Assembly: GCA_034008185.1 (NCBI GenBank)
Contig: CM067081.1
Span: 10,849,821 to 10,913,820 of the forward strand
DNA from: Gorsachius magnificus
Lineage: Eukaryota; Chordata; Aves; Pelecaniformes; Ardeidae
Direction of reading: 5' to 3'
Length of the DNA stretch: 64,000 nt
Part shown: piece after piece, positions 11,023 to 22,549 of the stretch
Numbering within the stretch: position 1 is the first letter of the stretch
Layout of the letters: every line of letters starts with the position of its first letter
Notes under the pieces: model-generated
Told to the model about the DNA's origin: nothing
What the model saw: only the letters and a program-made list of their open reading frames with translations
Databases searched by the model: none
Translations under genes and position numbers: made by a program

Positions 11023-13344
11023 TAAATCCTGCCAGCACTGATGGGGGCGGGCGGAGGGTGTTATATCTAGGACAGTTTGGTCATACATTGCAATTTGGTG
11101 AGGAGAATAACCCGTCTGACATTAAATCAACACAGAGCCCCATCAGCCTGCAGGAAATAAACAAACTCCCCTTCTCTCTGTGAAGCTACACAGGGCAAGC
11201 ACCACTGGGAAATCCCAGGCTCCAGATCACGATGCCTGTTGGTTGCAGGTCTTTGGAAGCAGAAAGCTGAGCTAACTCAGCTGTGACACAGGAGATCACT
11301 GGCGTGAAGAGCACAGGGGGGGAGCTTGCAAATGAATGAGAGAGGTCTGAGAGCATGAGCGGTTAACAGGTTGGAGTTAAGTGCATGCGGACAAGTATTG
11401 GACTCGTTCAGAATTGCACAAGGGCAGATCATAACTGAGAGGAAGGTGTTGGGCCATAGCTTGCAGCCCTTACACTTGGGCTGCTGAATGGTTTGACTCT
11501 CCTATGCTGTGTGATTCTCACTGCAATACAGTCCCTACCTACCACACTGCCAAAACAGGGGCACGTAGAGTATCTGGTGCAGCTTGTGGACCCGGGCAAG
11601 TCCCCATGCAGATGTGGAGCTGATGACAGGTTCTTTCATATACCTGCAAGGTCTCTGGACAGTGGAGCCTACAAAACTTGCAGTTCCTTCCATTTAGCCC
11701 TTCCATAAGAAAAACAGTAAATCATAAAATGGCATAGGTGAAAGTGGTTTTGCTGAGGTTTCCTGATCTTGGACCAGCTCACATGGCTTTTTTTCTTCAG
11801 ATTACAAGAGCAAGCTGAGTGTTTGGTCAAGCAATTCTGGTATTTGTGGAATCAAGAACTGATCGTGTAGCTTGTAACTGCACAAGCCCCTCTAAGGTCT
11901 TCACTATAAGGTCATCACTGGTCCATCTGAAATACTCAGAAAACTTCTGGTATGCTCCTTTTTTTTTAAAGCATCAGCACAGCTTACTTTTGGAAGATAA
12001 ATTAACTTCTTGAAATATAGAAAAAATATGCATTTATTTCCTTTTATTGGTTCAATTATATTGGAGAGCTGTGAGGGGTTTTTTATAGCACGTTTTAAAA
12101 TCCTTATTTTCATTCTTAGTGATAACAATTTCACTCACAAGTCATGAAGCAGTATAAAAACTGCACAGAACAGAAAGGAAGGAACAGCCTATACAGAATT
12201 ATTAGTTACCCTGTTCTGAACAGAATCAGGGGTTCAGCTAGAGTAAAGGCATGCAACGGCCCATGCTAACTAGCAGGCACAATTTAAAGACAGTACAAAT
12301 TCCCAAAAAGCATTAGGATCAGGGCCACCCTGCTCTAAGAACAAGTTTAGCCATATGGACATAAACCATGATGTGCTACCTATCCCACTGGCAAAGAACA
12401 GGCCTTGCCTCCTTTTATTTCAAGTTTACAGGTAGCCATAGATAGTTTCCAACAGACGGGGAGCAAAAGTCAGTGTATGTTTGCAAAGAAAAGTGAATTC
12501 ACCATGCTAGGAACTCACAAATTTAAAAGATCAAACTAAGGAAATGATTGTCCATTTCCAGTTAATCAGACGGTGATACTAATAATAAAATGTATGCTAT
12601 GTCTATCTCTGTGTGTGTGCTGTAAGTAGCCTCCCCCAACCTCCTGCCCACCCTAGTCCTTCAGATGAATGTTTTTCCTGAATTTCACCTTTGCTCCTGT
12701 GGGTAGTCAAGAAAACCTCCTCAGGCCAAAACACTCTGCTTGTTCTCTCAAACAACAGCAAATACAGATGTGGTATTTGAGCACTAGCAATGGTTCTTTC
12801 ATCTCTAGCTTAGTAATAAGATTTGAAGGCAAGACTAGAAGCTTGAAAAATAAAAGAGGTAATGAGATGTCAGTTATCAATATTCCACAAGATCAATACA
12901 TTTCCTGTGCATTTAGGATTAATGCATGGTACAGAAAACTACTGGTTCCATCACTACTTATAGAAACATGCACAGATTAACAGAGACAAAGTTCCACTTT
13001 CCTCAGAACTTGCACGTTATGAATATTACCTTTCTTGTCTGTAAGGGTGTAATACTGGTGTATTATTAGATCGATCAAGTACAAACATTTCTGTAATGTC
13101 AAAGATTGACATGAGTCTAGATAACTGTCTCATAAATATCCTTAGGAGCATCTCTACTGCAACTGATAGATAAAGACACAAATCAAAATGGAGTCCTTGT
13201 CTTGAAGGGTTTACACTCAAATTCTCTTCTAATCAAGCAAAATTTCAGCCGAAAGTGCCCAGTCCTTCAAAACATTTCATCTCTGCTACTCTGAAGCTTC
13301 CACCATCACTATTCCATAAGGCAGCAGCTGAGAATTATAAATCT
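11023..13344. other. Non-coding stretch
   Basis: No repeat or gene was recognised. The minus-strand frame at 13026-13220 ends at a donor-like 'aaag|gtaata' and starts near an acceptor-like 'tttatctatcag'. The peptide (MLLRIFMRQLSRLM and on) resembles nothing I know and is left unannotated. Confidence 0.5.
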
Positions 13345-13700
13345 GATTTTGTCCGATTAAGTGTGACTTAAGAATCACTGAGAAAGAATCCATTTTCTGC
13401 TCAGCACTCCATGAGATTTATCAGTGAATGCATCATGTCCCAAAGCACACTGCAACTGGGCTATAAAATATTCCAATGTCTTATTAATAAGTTAATTGAA
13501 TCCATTGTAATTTTCCTAGTATTCATGCAGCTCACTTTGTCATTGATTGACAGAGATGAATTTGAAGATATTTGAGTTTCGCAAGCAGATGAACAGCTAT
13601 ATCTGAATTATCATGAAAGAGGAATAGTTAATAAGGGACTGTAATAATCTTTCATTAGAAAATTTGATGTAGTAACCACTGCAAACCTAATCCTGTTCCT
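13345..13700 (+). repeat. Diverged direct repeat, copy A
   Basis: This block recurs in the same orientation at 18205-18600. The best-aligned core is 13413-13684, starting 'gatttatcag' and including 'gtcttattaataagttaatt', 'cagagatgaatttgaagata' and 'gcagatgaacagctatatct'. Only small gaps are needed, and roughly three quarters of aligned bases agree by eye. There is no open frame shared by the copies, no poly-A tail and no terminal inverted repeat. TAAT/ATTA cores are frequent. It may be a tandemly duplicated non-coding regulatory element or two members of an old unnamed interspersed repeat. Confidence 0.85.
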
Positions 13701-16221
13701 GCTGACAGCAAAAGGAATTCTGCCTATGGATTCAATGCCATTTTGAGTTAAAAATTACTTCATTTTTTTCCCAGAAGTCAAGAAAATTGCGATGAAATGA
13801 GATAAATACCAGAGAAAAGTCCGTCAAAACCAGCTATAACTAAATCATGTGGTTGCTGAGTGACTCACACATTTAATTTCAAAGTAGATGTTTTATAATC
13901 CAGAATTTTACCTTTTCAGGGCTTGAGTATTATCAAAAGCACGTTAAAGCTTCCAAAACTTGCATGGGTATCAGTCCTAGTAACCATCTCTCTACCTAAA
14001 CATCCAGCATCAGGATGCAGTCACATCAATGAATTACACCTATGCTATCGTCCTGGGGCAGAACGTAACTTTTGAACTCCCAAAAACATGACAAAAGTCC
14101 CATCTGAATGCTCTGAAAACTCTCTCTTTGATTCAAAACAAAACCACTCCTCTGTATCAGAGAGAGGACATTTCTGTTCTTACACGCCATTTCCCCACTT
14201 TGCCTGGCCCCGTGGACTGGATTTCCAAAAAGGGTCACTTTTTGAGACAGTTTCATTTACACGAGAGGACCGTGGTACCAAGAACCTGCCAGATGCATCC
14301 AGGACAGCTCACTGACAGATGTTGCATATATTGTGCATAACTGCCATTGAACATCTTGAAGAGCCAGATGTCCTAAAGATCTTCTCAATATGTACCCTGC
14401 GTTCAGAGGCCGCCAGCCTAGAAAAACACAACAGCTTTAATTTAAACATAAACACTACACATCAGTGTCATGTTTTCCATATAAGAGTTAATGATGGCTT
14501 ATATCTGGTTTTATATTGGATTGGTCTGCCACTGCTAACACAGCACACACGGGACACTGCTGCTAACCTAAAATAGGATTAGATGGCTAAACATCTCCTG
14601 TTGCTCTTTCAAGCAATGTTAGAGAGCACTGAAGGCACCAACCTGATCCCACAGCATCCCCGCTTCCCTCAACACCTGTAGGGATCCACTATAAGCACAA
14701 TCCTGAAAGCACTCCGCTGTACATCTCAGCTGTCACCATTAGTGAAAGGACAGTGTATCTCCAGGCGATGATCCTTGGGTTAAAGAGGAGCTGGGTCAGA
14801 ATGCAGACAAGATCAAAGGGGAAAGGTCTCAAAAAATGAAAATGTGTAGAGACTGTCGGGGCAGCAGGTAATAAGTAGGTCAATGTCTAGGTCATGGCCT
14901 GAGGTCAAGCTAATTCAACATGTAGAAAACTGTTGGACATGATGAGAAATTGCCAGTTGTGACAGATGATAGCCATGTGAGAAGATAACAAAATCACAGG
15001 CCGTGCCATAAGGGATGACATTTCACCAGTGGGTAAGAGTTACATGAGAGACAGCCAAACCCTGCCAACACTGGAGGGAAGCACTGGGGACCTTCAGGGA
15101 GTAGAGCTGGCAAGGCCCTCGGAACCACCCCAGCCACACCTGGCTATGCTGAGATAACCAGAATAACAGTGTAAGAAATACCTTATTAGGGTATAGATGT
15201 ATCAAAATTGGTTCCAGTGGAGAAAAGTAACTGGGGGTTTGAGCTGCTTATTTGGGAAGAAGCCTGGGTGAAGAAAGGGAAGTTCAAGGGCAGCAAATAG
15301 GAGTGTCAAGAAACAATAAAAGGGACAATTAGATGTACAAATCATGCAGGTAACAGTCTACCAGCTCTGCACGCAGTCACCACAGCCTGAACCAGGGAAA
15401 TAACCCAAACATACTGTTCTGACCGTACCACACTTGCCAAACATCCTTCTGCCATCAGGAGGGTGGGTGGGAGAAGGATGTTTCCACTGCTGTGTTGATA
15501 CACGTTGGTTTTGAGTCCTTGCCTTACACTCACAGAGAAGGGCATCACTTAATCCGTTTCTCTGCCTCAGCATTCGTAAAACTCAGTTGCGCCTTTTGCC
15601 ATCAAGAGATGGAAAAGAGGAGGGATAATCCTTAGTAGGTAATAGTTTAAGTTTAATACCACACCTTGCCTCATAGGTTGCAGAAAGATTGTCAGGGACT
15701 GAGTGAAATGAGAATGTTGTGGAGAGGAACTCAAACAGCCAGTTCTGGCTAGCAGAGAGGCCGGGAAGAAAGAGGCGAGCAGCGGAGCAGGATAGCCTTA
15801 AGCCACTCAGGGCATCCCTAGTGAGACTCCATTTCCCAGGCTGTAGGATATGGATTCACAGTTCACGCCTGGAGGAATGTGAGTTCAAAATGTACCGTGT
15901 GATGTTTCAAGTAAAAAGACAAGGAGATTCCCCAATACGTGCACAGCACCCTGAGGTGGATCGGTTATTTCAGCAATGCTGACTTAACTAACTAAAACAA
16001 AGTAAGTGTCTGGCTGCTTCTGCATATCTTCCAGCCTGTTTTCCAAACAGCATAAAAGAGCAGCTAATGAAACAACTCTGCTGATCCCCCACTTTCCCCA
16101 GCCTCCATATTCGTCACAGAGTCTCTCTTAATAAAGGCAGTGAGACTAATTCAGCCTCCATCCTAAGCAAGTACTATCCTAGTTGACACTGAGTCCTGCT
16201 GTAAAATGGAATTAAATCCAC
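13701..16221. other. Unique stretch between the repeat copies
   Basis: No dispersed repeat was recognised. Frames such as 15719-15982 (87 codons, plus) and the overlapping minus frames at 15342-15573 have no family resemblance or splice context that would support them. Confidence 0.5.
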
Positions 16222-16324
16222 CTTTGTTTGGGTTTGCATAAGGATAAGGGAGGGTTGATGAATTTGTAGTGTAATGATCTTCTGTGTATAAGTTTGGGTC
16301 TTCAACAAAGTCCTCAAACTTCAC
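16222..16324 (-). CDS. Candidate internal exon, unknown gene
   Basis: On the minus strand the acceptor 'ctttgtttcactttag' precedes 34 open codons plus one base: VKFEDFVEDPNLYTEDHY, then TTNSSTLPYPYANPNK. A weak donor follows (AAAG|GTGGAT). An in-frame TAG sits in the acceptor itself, so the frame opens exactly at the splice site. The peptide is acidic and tyrosine-rich, like a cytoplasmic juxtamembrane segment, but I cannot assign a family. If the donor is ignored, the frame runs on 19 codons to a TAG and this could be a terminal exon. Openness over 34 codons is not rare by chance, so the claim rests on the splice site and the peptide's character. Confidence 0.38.
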
Positions 16325-16470
16325 CTAAAGTGAAACAAAGGTTTTTAAATTAAAACTGATGCCTAAAGGGCAGGAAATGCTGATTAACTCAGGAAAGTTA
16401 CTTATTTTTGTAAGGGTCCACAGAGGCTGGCAACCATTACATTAGAGAATACAAAAAACCCCCAACTTAC

Positions 16471-16499
16471 CCTGTTCACATCATCAGGATGTCCATTTT
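16471..16499 (-). other. Possible 29-nt exon upstream of 16222-16324
   Basis: On the minus strand the segment ends in a perfect donor, 'aacagg|gtaagt', and begins after 'ttgtaagcag', an acceptor with a poor pyrimidine tract. In the only frame without a stop it reads NGHPDDVNR and joins in phase 0 to VKFEDF of the next candidate exon, across a 146-bp intron. The good donor and the matching phase support it. The tiny size and weak acceptor argue against it. Confidence 0.25.
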
Positions 16500-16601
16500 C
16501 TGCTTACAATATACTACACTGTAGTTCATTATTTTCAAATTATAGAAACAAAGCTGCCAGTCCCCTGCTGTGTAGCTAATGAACGTACTAAAAAACCTTA
16601 C

Positions 16602-16627
16602 CATTCTGATCAGAGAACATAAATAAT
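16602..16627 (-). other. Possible 26-nt exon upstream of 16471-16499
   Basis: The minus strand has an acceptor 'ttggctgttcag' and a strong donor 'aatg|gtaagg'. One frame reads LFMFSDQN and leaves a single G that completes GAA with the first two bases of the next candidate exon. The predicted intron is only 102 bp. The structure is consistent but weak, and chance splice-site pairs this close are common. Confidence 0.15.
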
Positions 16628-18204
16628 CTGAACAGCCAACTTGTTATTGAGCATGATTTTATCTTTTGGGAGCAGTTCATCTGAATTTTTCTTATAAACT
16701 TAAGCCATTAGAAATATTCCAAGATCCGGAATTGCTAGTTCTATAAAATTGAGGAGCTGCTTCTCCATTTTCAGAGGTAATTGTAAGTAATTTCCACTGA
16801 AATTAAGGGCTGTAACTATAGAACAGGTGCTCGGAAACTCTGGACACACAGAGTTGGGTGTTTCTCTTCTCAAATGCTTAGAAATGTTGCTCTGTACTAA
16901 TTTATTCCCTCTTCAAGAAATACCAATTTCAAAAAAGAGAATGACTAAATAATACCTGATCCACCCAGGCAGATTTTCAATTATTTTCACATTTTTCCTT
17001 AAATTTATTTCTCACATTCACCCCTGGGACTTTGATTCTTTAACCTGAAAGGTCAGTCATCAAAATCAAGTTATGTTTGTGGAAGCTGTAAATGATTTAT
17101 GTCCTTGTACAACAATACCCCAGGCAGGTTCCTCATATGATGTAAAGCATTGCTGATTTAACTCCTGAGAACTGCTCCTTTTGTGAGTAAATCTTATGAT
17201 GAAACTTGCATTCAGCACTTCCCATCAGAAGAATGAGTTAAATAAAAATTAATTTTTTTTTTTTAAAGAGAAACAGCTTCTTTCTGACATAAAAGTTAGT
17301 GTCCCACAAGGAATTCAAATTTAATTAGAATTATGATAGCATTCTGTCTGTGGGAATATATTTCAGTGCATATTTTAAGGTGCATAACAGGGTATACCTG
17401 AAGGAGAAGCTTTTTTTCTATTTAATTTAATTTGGGTGTGCGTACCTTTCCCTGCTGGTTTAGAGGAAGGATATAGGGATCTTTGTATTATTTTCAAGGT
17501 TGATGTTTTCTTTCCCCTAGAGTTGGAATTCATGATCCAGACTCCCAGTCTCTGAGCTGTATATTTCTCCACATTTGAAGCAGTTCACAACATTTCTGTT
17601 AAGAAGGTAAACATAACTGGCAGATGCTATGTTGAGGAATGGCTCTAAGGACTGACATGAAGACTTCTTTCAGGAGCTACATCTGCAGCAATAAATGAAA
17701 CAAGGCTAGGGAAAACCTTGAGCCCTGTCTCATGGCAGCTTATTTACTCATTTTTAGCACGTTCCTGAAACAGCTTTATCCACCTCACAGTCCTCCAGGC
17801 ACAGCTCAGGACATTTCCAAGGCAAGAAACTCCTTCCAATAGGCTCCATGGATCAGGCCAACTTGCCTTTGGGAATAAGAAGGAGTTCAGCTGTCTGGGT
17901 ACAACCTGTGTCTTGTCCCTTGCTTTCCATTCTAGAAAATGGGACTGATCTGGTTTATCTGACTGGCTTAGATATGTCCAGGTAGGGTCAGTGACCTACA
18001 GAGACAGGCTGTAGCTGAGACAGAGCACAGCCAATTTGAATTTTAGTCTATTACAGCTAACTCAGTACTTTCATAAAACACCGGAGAGGGATTGGTGTCT
18101 CCAAAGGACAATTCAAAGAACTTGCATTAAATGCTTCACTACTGTGTCATCTATTTAAGGGAACTTGATTGCATGGAAAACTTAAAATACAGAACACCAT
18201 TTGA
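16628..18204. other. Non-coding stretch
   Basis: AT-rich unique sequence. The frame at 17375-17572 (minus) shows no family resemblance. Confidence 0.5.
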
Positions 18205-18600
18205 ATTAATTGGTTTCATCCGGTAAAGTCACTGACAAGGAGATGCGTTCCGTTCACTGCCTACACACCCCAGAAGATTTATCAGAGTGTGGATCGTATC
18301 CCAAAGCACAGCACTAACAGGCTTTAAAACATTCTGATGTCTTATTAGTAAGTTAATTGAATTCCACTGTAGCTCTCAGTATTAATGCATCTATGCTTGT
18401 CATTGACTGATAGACAGAGATGAATATGAAGATATTTTAATAGCTTCTTACATGAGCAGATGAACATCTATATCTACATTATCATAAAAGGAGAAAAATT
18501 ATTTGGGGAGTGCAACTCAAATTAAGAGAAGTTGATGCGGTAACCATTGCAATCAAAGTTTGTTTTTCTTAACATCAGGGGAAAAACGTGGGTTGACTTC
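18205..18600 (+). repeat. Diverged direct repeat, copy B
   Basis: Second copy of the block at 13345-13700, in the same orientation and 4.86 kb downstream. The core at 18276-18552 contains 'gatgtcttattagtaagtta', 'gacagagatgaatatgaaga' and 'gagcagatgaacatctatat', matching copy A with small indels (for example four extra bases in 'actgatagacag'). Upstream similarity fades before about 18205 and downstream similarity after about 18580. It ends next to an 11-bp tandem duplication and a perfect hairpin. Confidence 0.85.
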
Positions 18601-18613
18601 CAGTTGACTTCCA
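18592..18613. repeat. 11-bp tandem duplication
   Basis: The unit 'gttgacttcca' occurs twice in direct succession at the downstream edge of repeat copy B. Confidence 0.95.
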
Positions 18614-18681
18614 GAGGACTGGAATCATAAGTTACAATTTATGGCAGCAATTAGCCCTAAAATAATCTTACTAGGACACTG

Positions 18682-18704
18682 TATCCATGCCTTTGGCATG
18701 GATA
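18682..18704. repeat. Perfect hairpin, 10-bp arms
   Basis: The arms 'tatccatgcc' and 'ggcatggata' are separated by three T. No T-tract or known site is attached. Confidence 0.95.
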
Positions 18705-19526
18705 ACATCTCAAAAAAGAGGAAGACTGACTGGTAAAGAAATGGACTACTCCAGTGACAGTAGGCTTTCTCTATCCTGCTATTTTTGTGGTAGGTTTGTA
18801 GCTGCTTGTGGTAACTTTAAGCATCTAGTTGGATGCCCTCCACTACACAAGCTGTTGGATATTCCTCTGGGATTTCAGCTTTGAGTCCATAAAATTGTGA
18901 CTGAGCCAAACTCAAGCTTTGATTGCTCCAGGAATGCAATGCAAAACACCAGAGAAAAACCAAGATGACACGACAGACAATCGTAAAACTCTTATGCTGG
19001 TGAGTGATAGAGTAAGGGGCCCAGAGTGAAGGACTAGAGCCAAAGCATGGGCACTGACCAGTGTCCCTAGCCAAATAATAACAAATGATAATCCTTCCCT
19101 GCAAGAATTGCACCAAGAGAGCAAAAGCACTTCCCCCAGGCAATTCCCTGGATAACTGCAGAGAATAAATCAAGTTACCAATAACTTTATTGTCAAAGTG
19201 ATTAAGCACACTTGAGAAATTCTTTACCTGCCCAAAGCATGTCTACACAGTGTAAAGCAGAAACTAGATCAAGCTCCTGAGCCAGAAGCAGCATATCCAT
19301 GAGAAAACAAGGCACATAAGGATTCACTTATCAGCATACCATTTCCTACAGAGGTTTGTTAAAACTGCACATAACTTCAGGATGATGCCTCCTGACTACC
19401 TCATGTGATGGATGAGGAATATAACATGGGAAGTAAAGTCTGACTTTGTAAAATATTTTCAGAGACCTTGAAATCCATAGGCAGAGGTAACAGCTCCCTA
19501 GAACTGAGCACTTCACTCACTTCCCG

Positions 19527-19548
19527 CCCCCCCCCCCCCCCCCCCCCC
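19527..19548. repeat. Poly-C tract, 22 C
   Basis: An uninterrupted homopolymer of C preceded by 'cccg'. The minus strand is a G-run able to form quadruplex structures. The exact length in the source genome is uncertain because such runs are error-prone in sequencing. Confidence 0.9.
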
Positions 19549-20734
19549 ATTCTCCATGTCTCTCTATTGAGCTGGTGAACAAATTGTGAGCCCTCCAGTG
19601 GCGAAAATAATGTATTTCCAACTGTGTTTATGATTCTGGTCCACGCTTCAAATGCTGCAGCCAGTCAGACAGGTTTTCCCCTGTGCACTATAACCATGGC
19701 TATGATCTGGGATCAGAGCCGGCAGCCTGATACCCAGCAAATGCTGGAGAAATACTGGAAAAACCTGATTACTTAGAAAGCACATGGAGAGATCAACACT
19801 ACTGGGGAGTTTATCAAAAATTTCCATTGTATATGCAGAGTTTAAAAGGAGCAGCCCCTGCAACTGCGTTCTAGGATAAGAAAAAGGGACCCTCATCACA
19901 ACACCAGAAGGACAACAGAAAAGATCCTGGATGAAAGGCTCTATCTCAGCAAAGCTCTTCTGTGTTTACCCACCAAAGATATTGATTATCCAGCATCCAA
20001 AATATGCTCAGTACCTCACAGGATATGGAATAGGTTTTGACTTTATCCAGAAGCATTACCATTGAAATTGGACATTCACAGAGAAGGACTAGAGGAGAAG
20101 AGGGATGATAATTAGCAAGCAACTGCATATAGTCCCTCCGTGGGCTTTACAAGCCTGTTCCTTCATGACAAAAAACCTCACTTAAAAACCCCTTACTCAG
20201 ACTCGCTCCTGACACCCCTTCTCTGAGAGTGAGGGAGCGTGAGAAAAAGGTTTTCTTGTACATTTTTTCCTCCTGCCCCTCAAAGCTCTGGCTTCCTCTT
20301 CCCTGTGAAAAGGCACTGTTATTCCAGTGCCAGGAGATACCATGGACTGAGTGATAAGTTAGAGGTCATACTTCATTGCTGTAGGGGTGACATTTTGGTC
20401 ATTATGTGGCTGTGTAATTTAGAGAGAAGGGAGCTTTGCAATGAATGCTCCTACTAATCACAGCACATGGAGGGGGTCACAGCCTCGGTGGGGAAGCTGC
20501 AGGGTTTATTTACAGCTGCACCTCTGCCACGCACTCAAAAGAATTTCGACATAGGTGCATTAGAATAAAAACATAGGCTAATCATTATTAGCACTATTTC
20601 CCAGGGTTAATGGCTGTAAGGTAAAGACAAGACTGCAGAGGCTATAGGTTAAAAGACTGTCTTTTGATTCAGAGGTATTAACTTCCAATCGTTTTAAGGT
20701 TGTACTTTCATTACAGTTTCCACAGTCTTAACTC

Positions 20735-20750
20735 TTTTTTTTTTTTTTTT
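20735..20750. repeat. Poly-T tract
   Basis: Sixteen T without an adjoining recognisable retrotransposon body. Confidence 0.9.
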
Positions 20751-21390
20751 CATCAGTGTAATTATGGATTAATTCAGACTACTTTTTTAAAGCAAAACCC
20801 GATTATATCTGATTTGAAAATTCCGTGGTTTTTTTCTGTAAGTGAAAACTCAAAAAAGAATAGGTAATATATCTAAAGACATAATACCTATTTTTTTAAG
20901 CCTCATTACAAATGGAACTAGCCATTTAATATGTCACCTTACGCTTAGACATAATTAAAGCTGACAGTATCTGTAGCACTAGATCAGAATATCTATGGAG
21001 TTACGCACATAACTCTGGGTTACACAGGGTGAGAACAGTGTCAAAGTTATCATGACTTTTATTTTGTATTAAAAAGCTTGCATGGTAGAAAGTTTCTCTG
21101 GTCAGGGAAAGAAACCATTAGCCAGTGTTTGAGGTTCTCGTGGCTCCAATAGTGATTTACCATGTCAGGTAAGACCAAGGCCAGACCCTGACCCAGGCAC
21201 TCAGTTACCCTGTCTCTCCATAAAAAGATTCAAGGATGGCAGCTCCAAGCCTGCTCCAATGTGCTCCAAAGATGCAGTCACCAAGCTAAGCAAGGTAAAA
21301 GCATTCCTCTGAACAAGGAAAAGAAAGATGCAGACATTCAGAAAGGTACTTATTTCATTGTTTCTTCTTCCTAAGGCCATGCGAGAGATG

Positions 21391-21418
21391 GGACCATACA
21401 TCTTTTGACGTATGGTCC
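21391..21418. repeat. Hairpin, 9-bp arms
   Basis: The arms 'ggaccatac' and 'gtatggtcc' enclose a ten-base loop. Confidence 0.95.
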
Positions 21419-21932
21419 GATTCATGTGAGTGTGAACACACCAAGTACATCTACACTGCAAACTAAGTACAGGGCTATCAAGCTTCCACACCTGAGTGAC
21501 TAGGTTCAGGACGCCTACACCACTCCACCGGATTTATCAACCCAAGGTAATGCTAGCCGAGCCTGTGCTGGTGTGGATATGCCCTGAGTCATGAACCAGG
21601 ACCTGTCATGCCAGACTCTGTGTGCAAAAACTGATTGAAGCACAGACTCTCTCTCAGGGAACTTATAGTCAGAATATAAGACAGGGGAACAAGTGGACCC
21701 ACATGTTCTCCATTGATGTGAAACACACAAAGAAATGAAACTCAGCAAAAGGTTTAGTAAATGAGCGTCACGCAATGTTCCATTTTTAGGATATATCCTT
21801 CACTTAAGAACCTTAACGGTCTTGAAGGATTTTCTGATGTATCATGTTACCAGGTATAAATAGAGACCTAAAATACCAATATATTATTAATGGATTTTTA
21901 AATGTAATTCACCTACTCAAGCTACTCTGAAC

Positions 21933-21970
21933 AATTTTGATTGAGATCTCAATTTTGATTGAGATCTCAA
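21933..21970. repeat. 18-bp tandem duplication with internal palindrome
   Basis: The unit 'aattttgattgagatctc' occurs twice with no mismatch, followed by two more bases of the unit. Each unit boundary creates the perfect 12-bp palindrome 'ttgagatctcaa'. Confidence 0.97.
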
Positions 21971-22366
21971 AGTGTGTCCGTAAAAGGAGGAGCACAGAAC
22001 ATGGAAATTCAACTTTTGTAAAGGACCTTACAAAACATGCAAAGACAATTCTGATGTCTCTGGCTTTACATTTTGCATCACTAGAAATGTTTTGTCCAGA
22101 TCAAAACTTGTTAATTTTTTTCACCTTTTTAAAACTACATCATAAAATATGTACAATGTGTTTAAAAATGGCTAATATAGCATATTATTAATCTAATATA
22201 CTAGTATATAAAGGTATATAGTTAAATACAGAAATAAAAAAATAAAACTAAAAGTGACTCCTAAACAAAAAGACAGCAGATTTTGCTGAAAGAGTGAAAG
22301 GGGATATTTTGATACCATAGGAATTAAAAAAAAAATTTCCTAAAATAATATTCCTCTGAAATCTAC

Positions 22367-22549
22367 ACAGAATCATAGAATCATTTAGGTTAGAAAAGAC
22401 CTTTAAGTTCATAAAGTCCAACCGTTAACCTAACCCTGCCATCCCACCACTAAACCATGTCGCAAGCACCTCGTCTACCCATCTTTTAAATACCTCTAGG
22501 GGTGGGGATTTGACCACTTCCCTGGGCAGCCCGTTCCAGTGCTGGACAA
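22367..22549 (-). mobile_element. CR1 3' end fragment
   Basis: The plus strand starts 'cagaatcatagaatcattta' and continues 'aagtccaaccgttaacctaa' and 'ccactaaaccatgtcgcaag'. This is the reverse complement of an avian CR1 3' UTR and the end of the ORF2 region ('cagcccgttccagtgctgga'). The right border, where similarity stops, is at about 22549. Same subfamily as 38921-39235 but more diverged. Confidence 0.95.

Larger units (their letters stand above)
18705..22366. other. Non-coding stretch
   Basis: Contains a C22 run (19527-19548), a T-run (20735-20750), a small hairpin (21391-21418) and an 18-bp tandem duplication (21933-21970), listed separately. The minus frame at 18817-19209 (130 codons) lacks any recognisable domain. 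Confidence 0.55.

Noticed and set aside
13026..13220. Minus-strand exon between 'tttatctatcag' and 'aaag|gtaata'
   Set aside because: The peptide is not protein-like in the frame that fits, another frame stops after YETVI, and the acceptor choice is ambiguous.
15719..15982. 87-codon plus-strand frame
   Set aside because: No family resemblance and no exon borders.
16938..16990. Minus-strand exon reading NVKIIENLPGWI before 'atcag|gtatta'
   Set aside because: There is no usable acceptor upstream and the frame stops within a few codons. It was found only by looking for something to extend the chain.
18817..19209. 130-codon open frame on the minus strand
   Set aside because: No recognisable family, and a second frame overlaps it on the same strand (18912-19130). 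Composition gives no coding signal.
21105..21170. Plus-strand exon ending in 'gtcag|gtaagac'
   Set aside because: The donor is excellent but all three frames contain stops. At most it would be a non-coding exon, with no other support.
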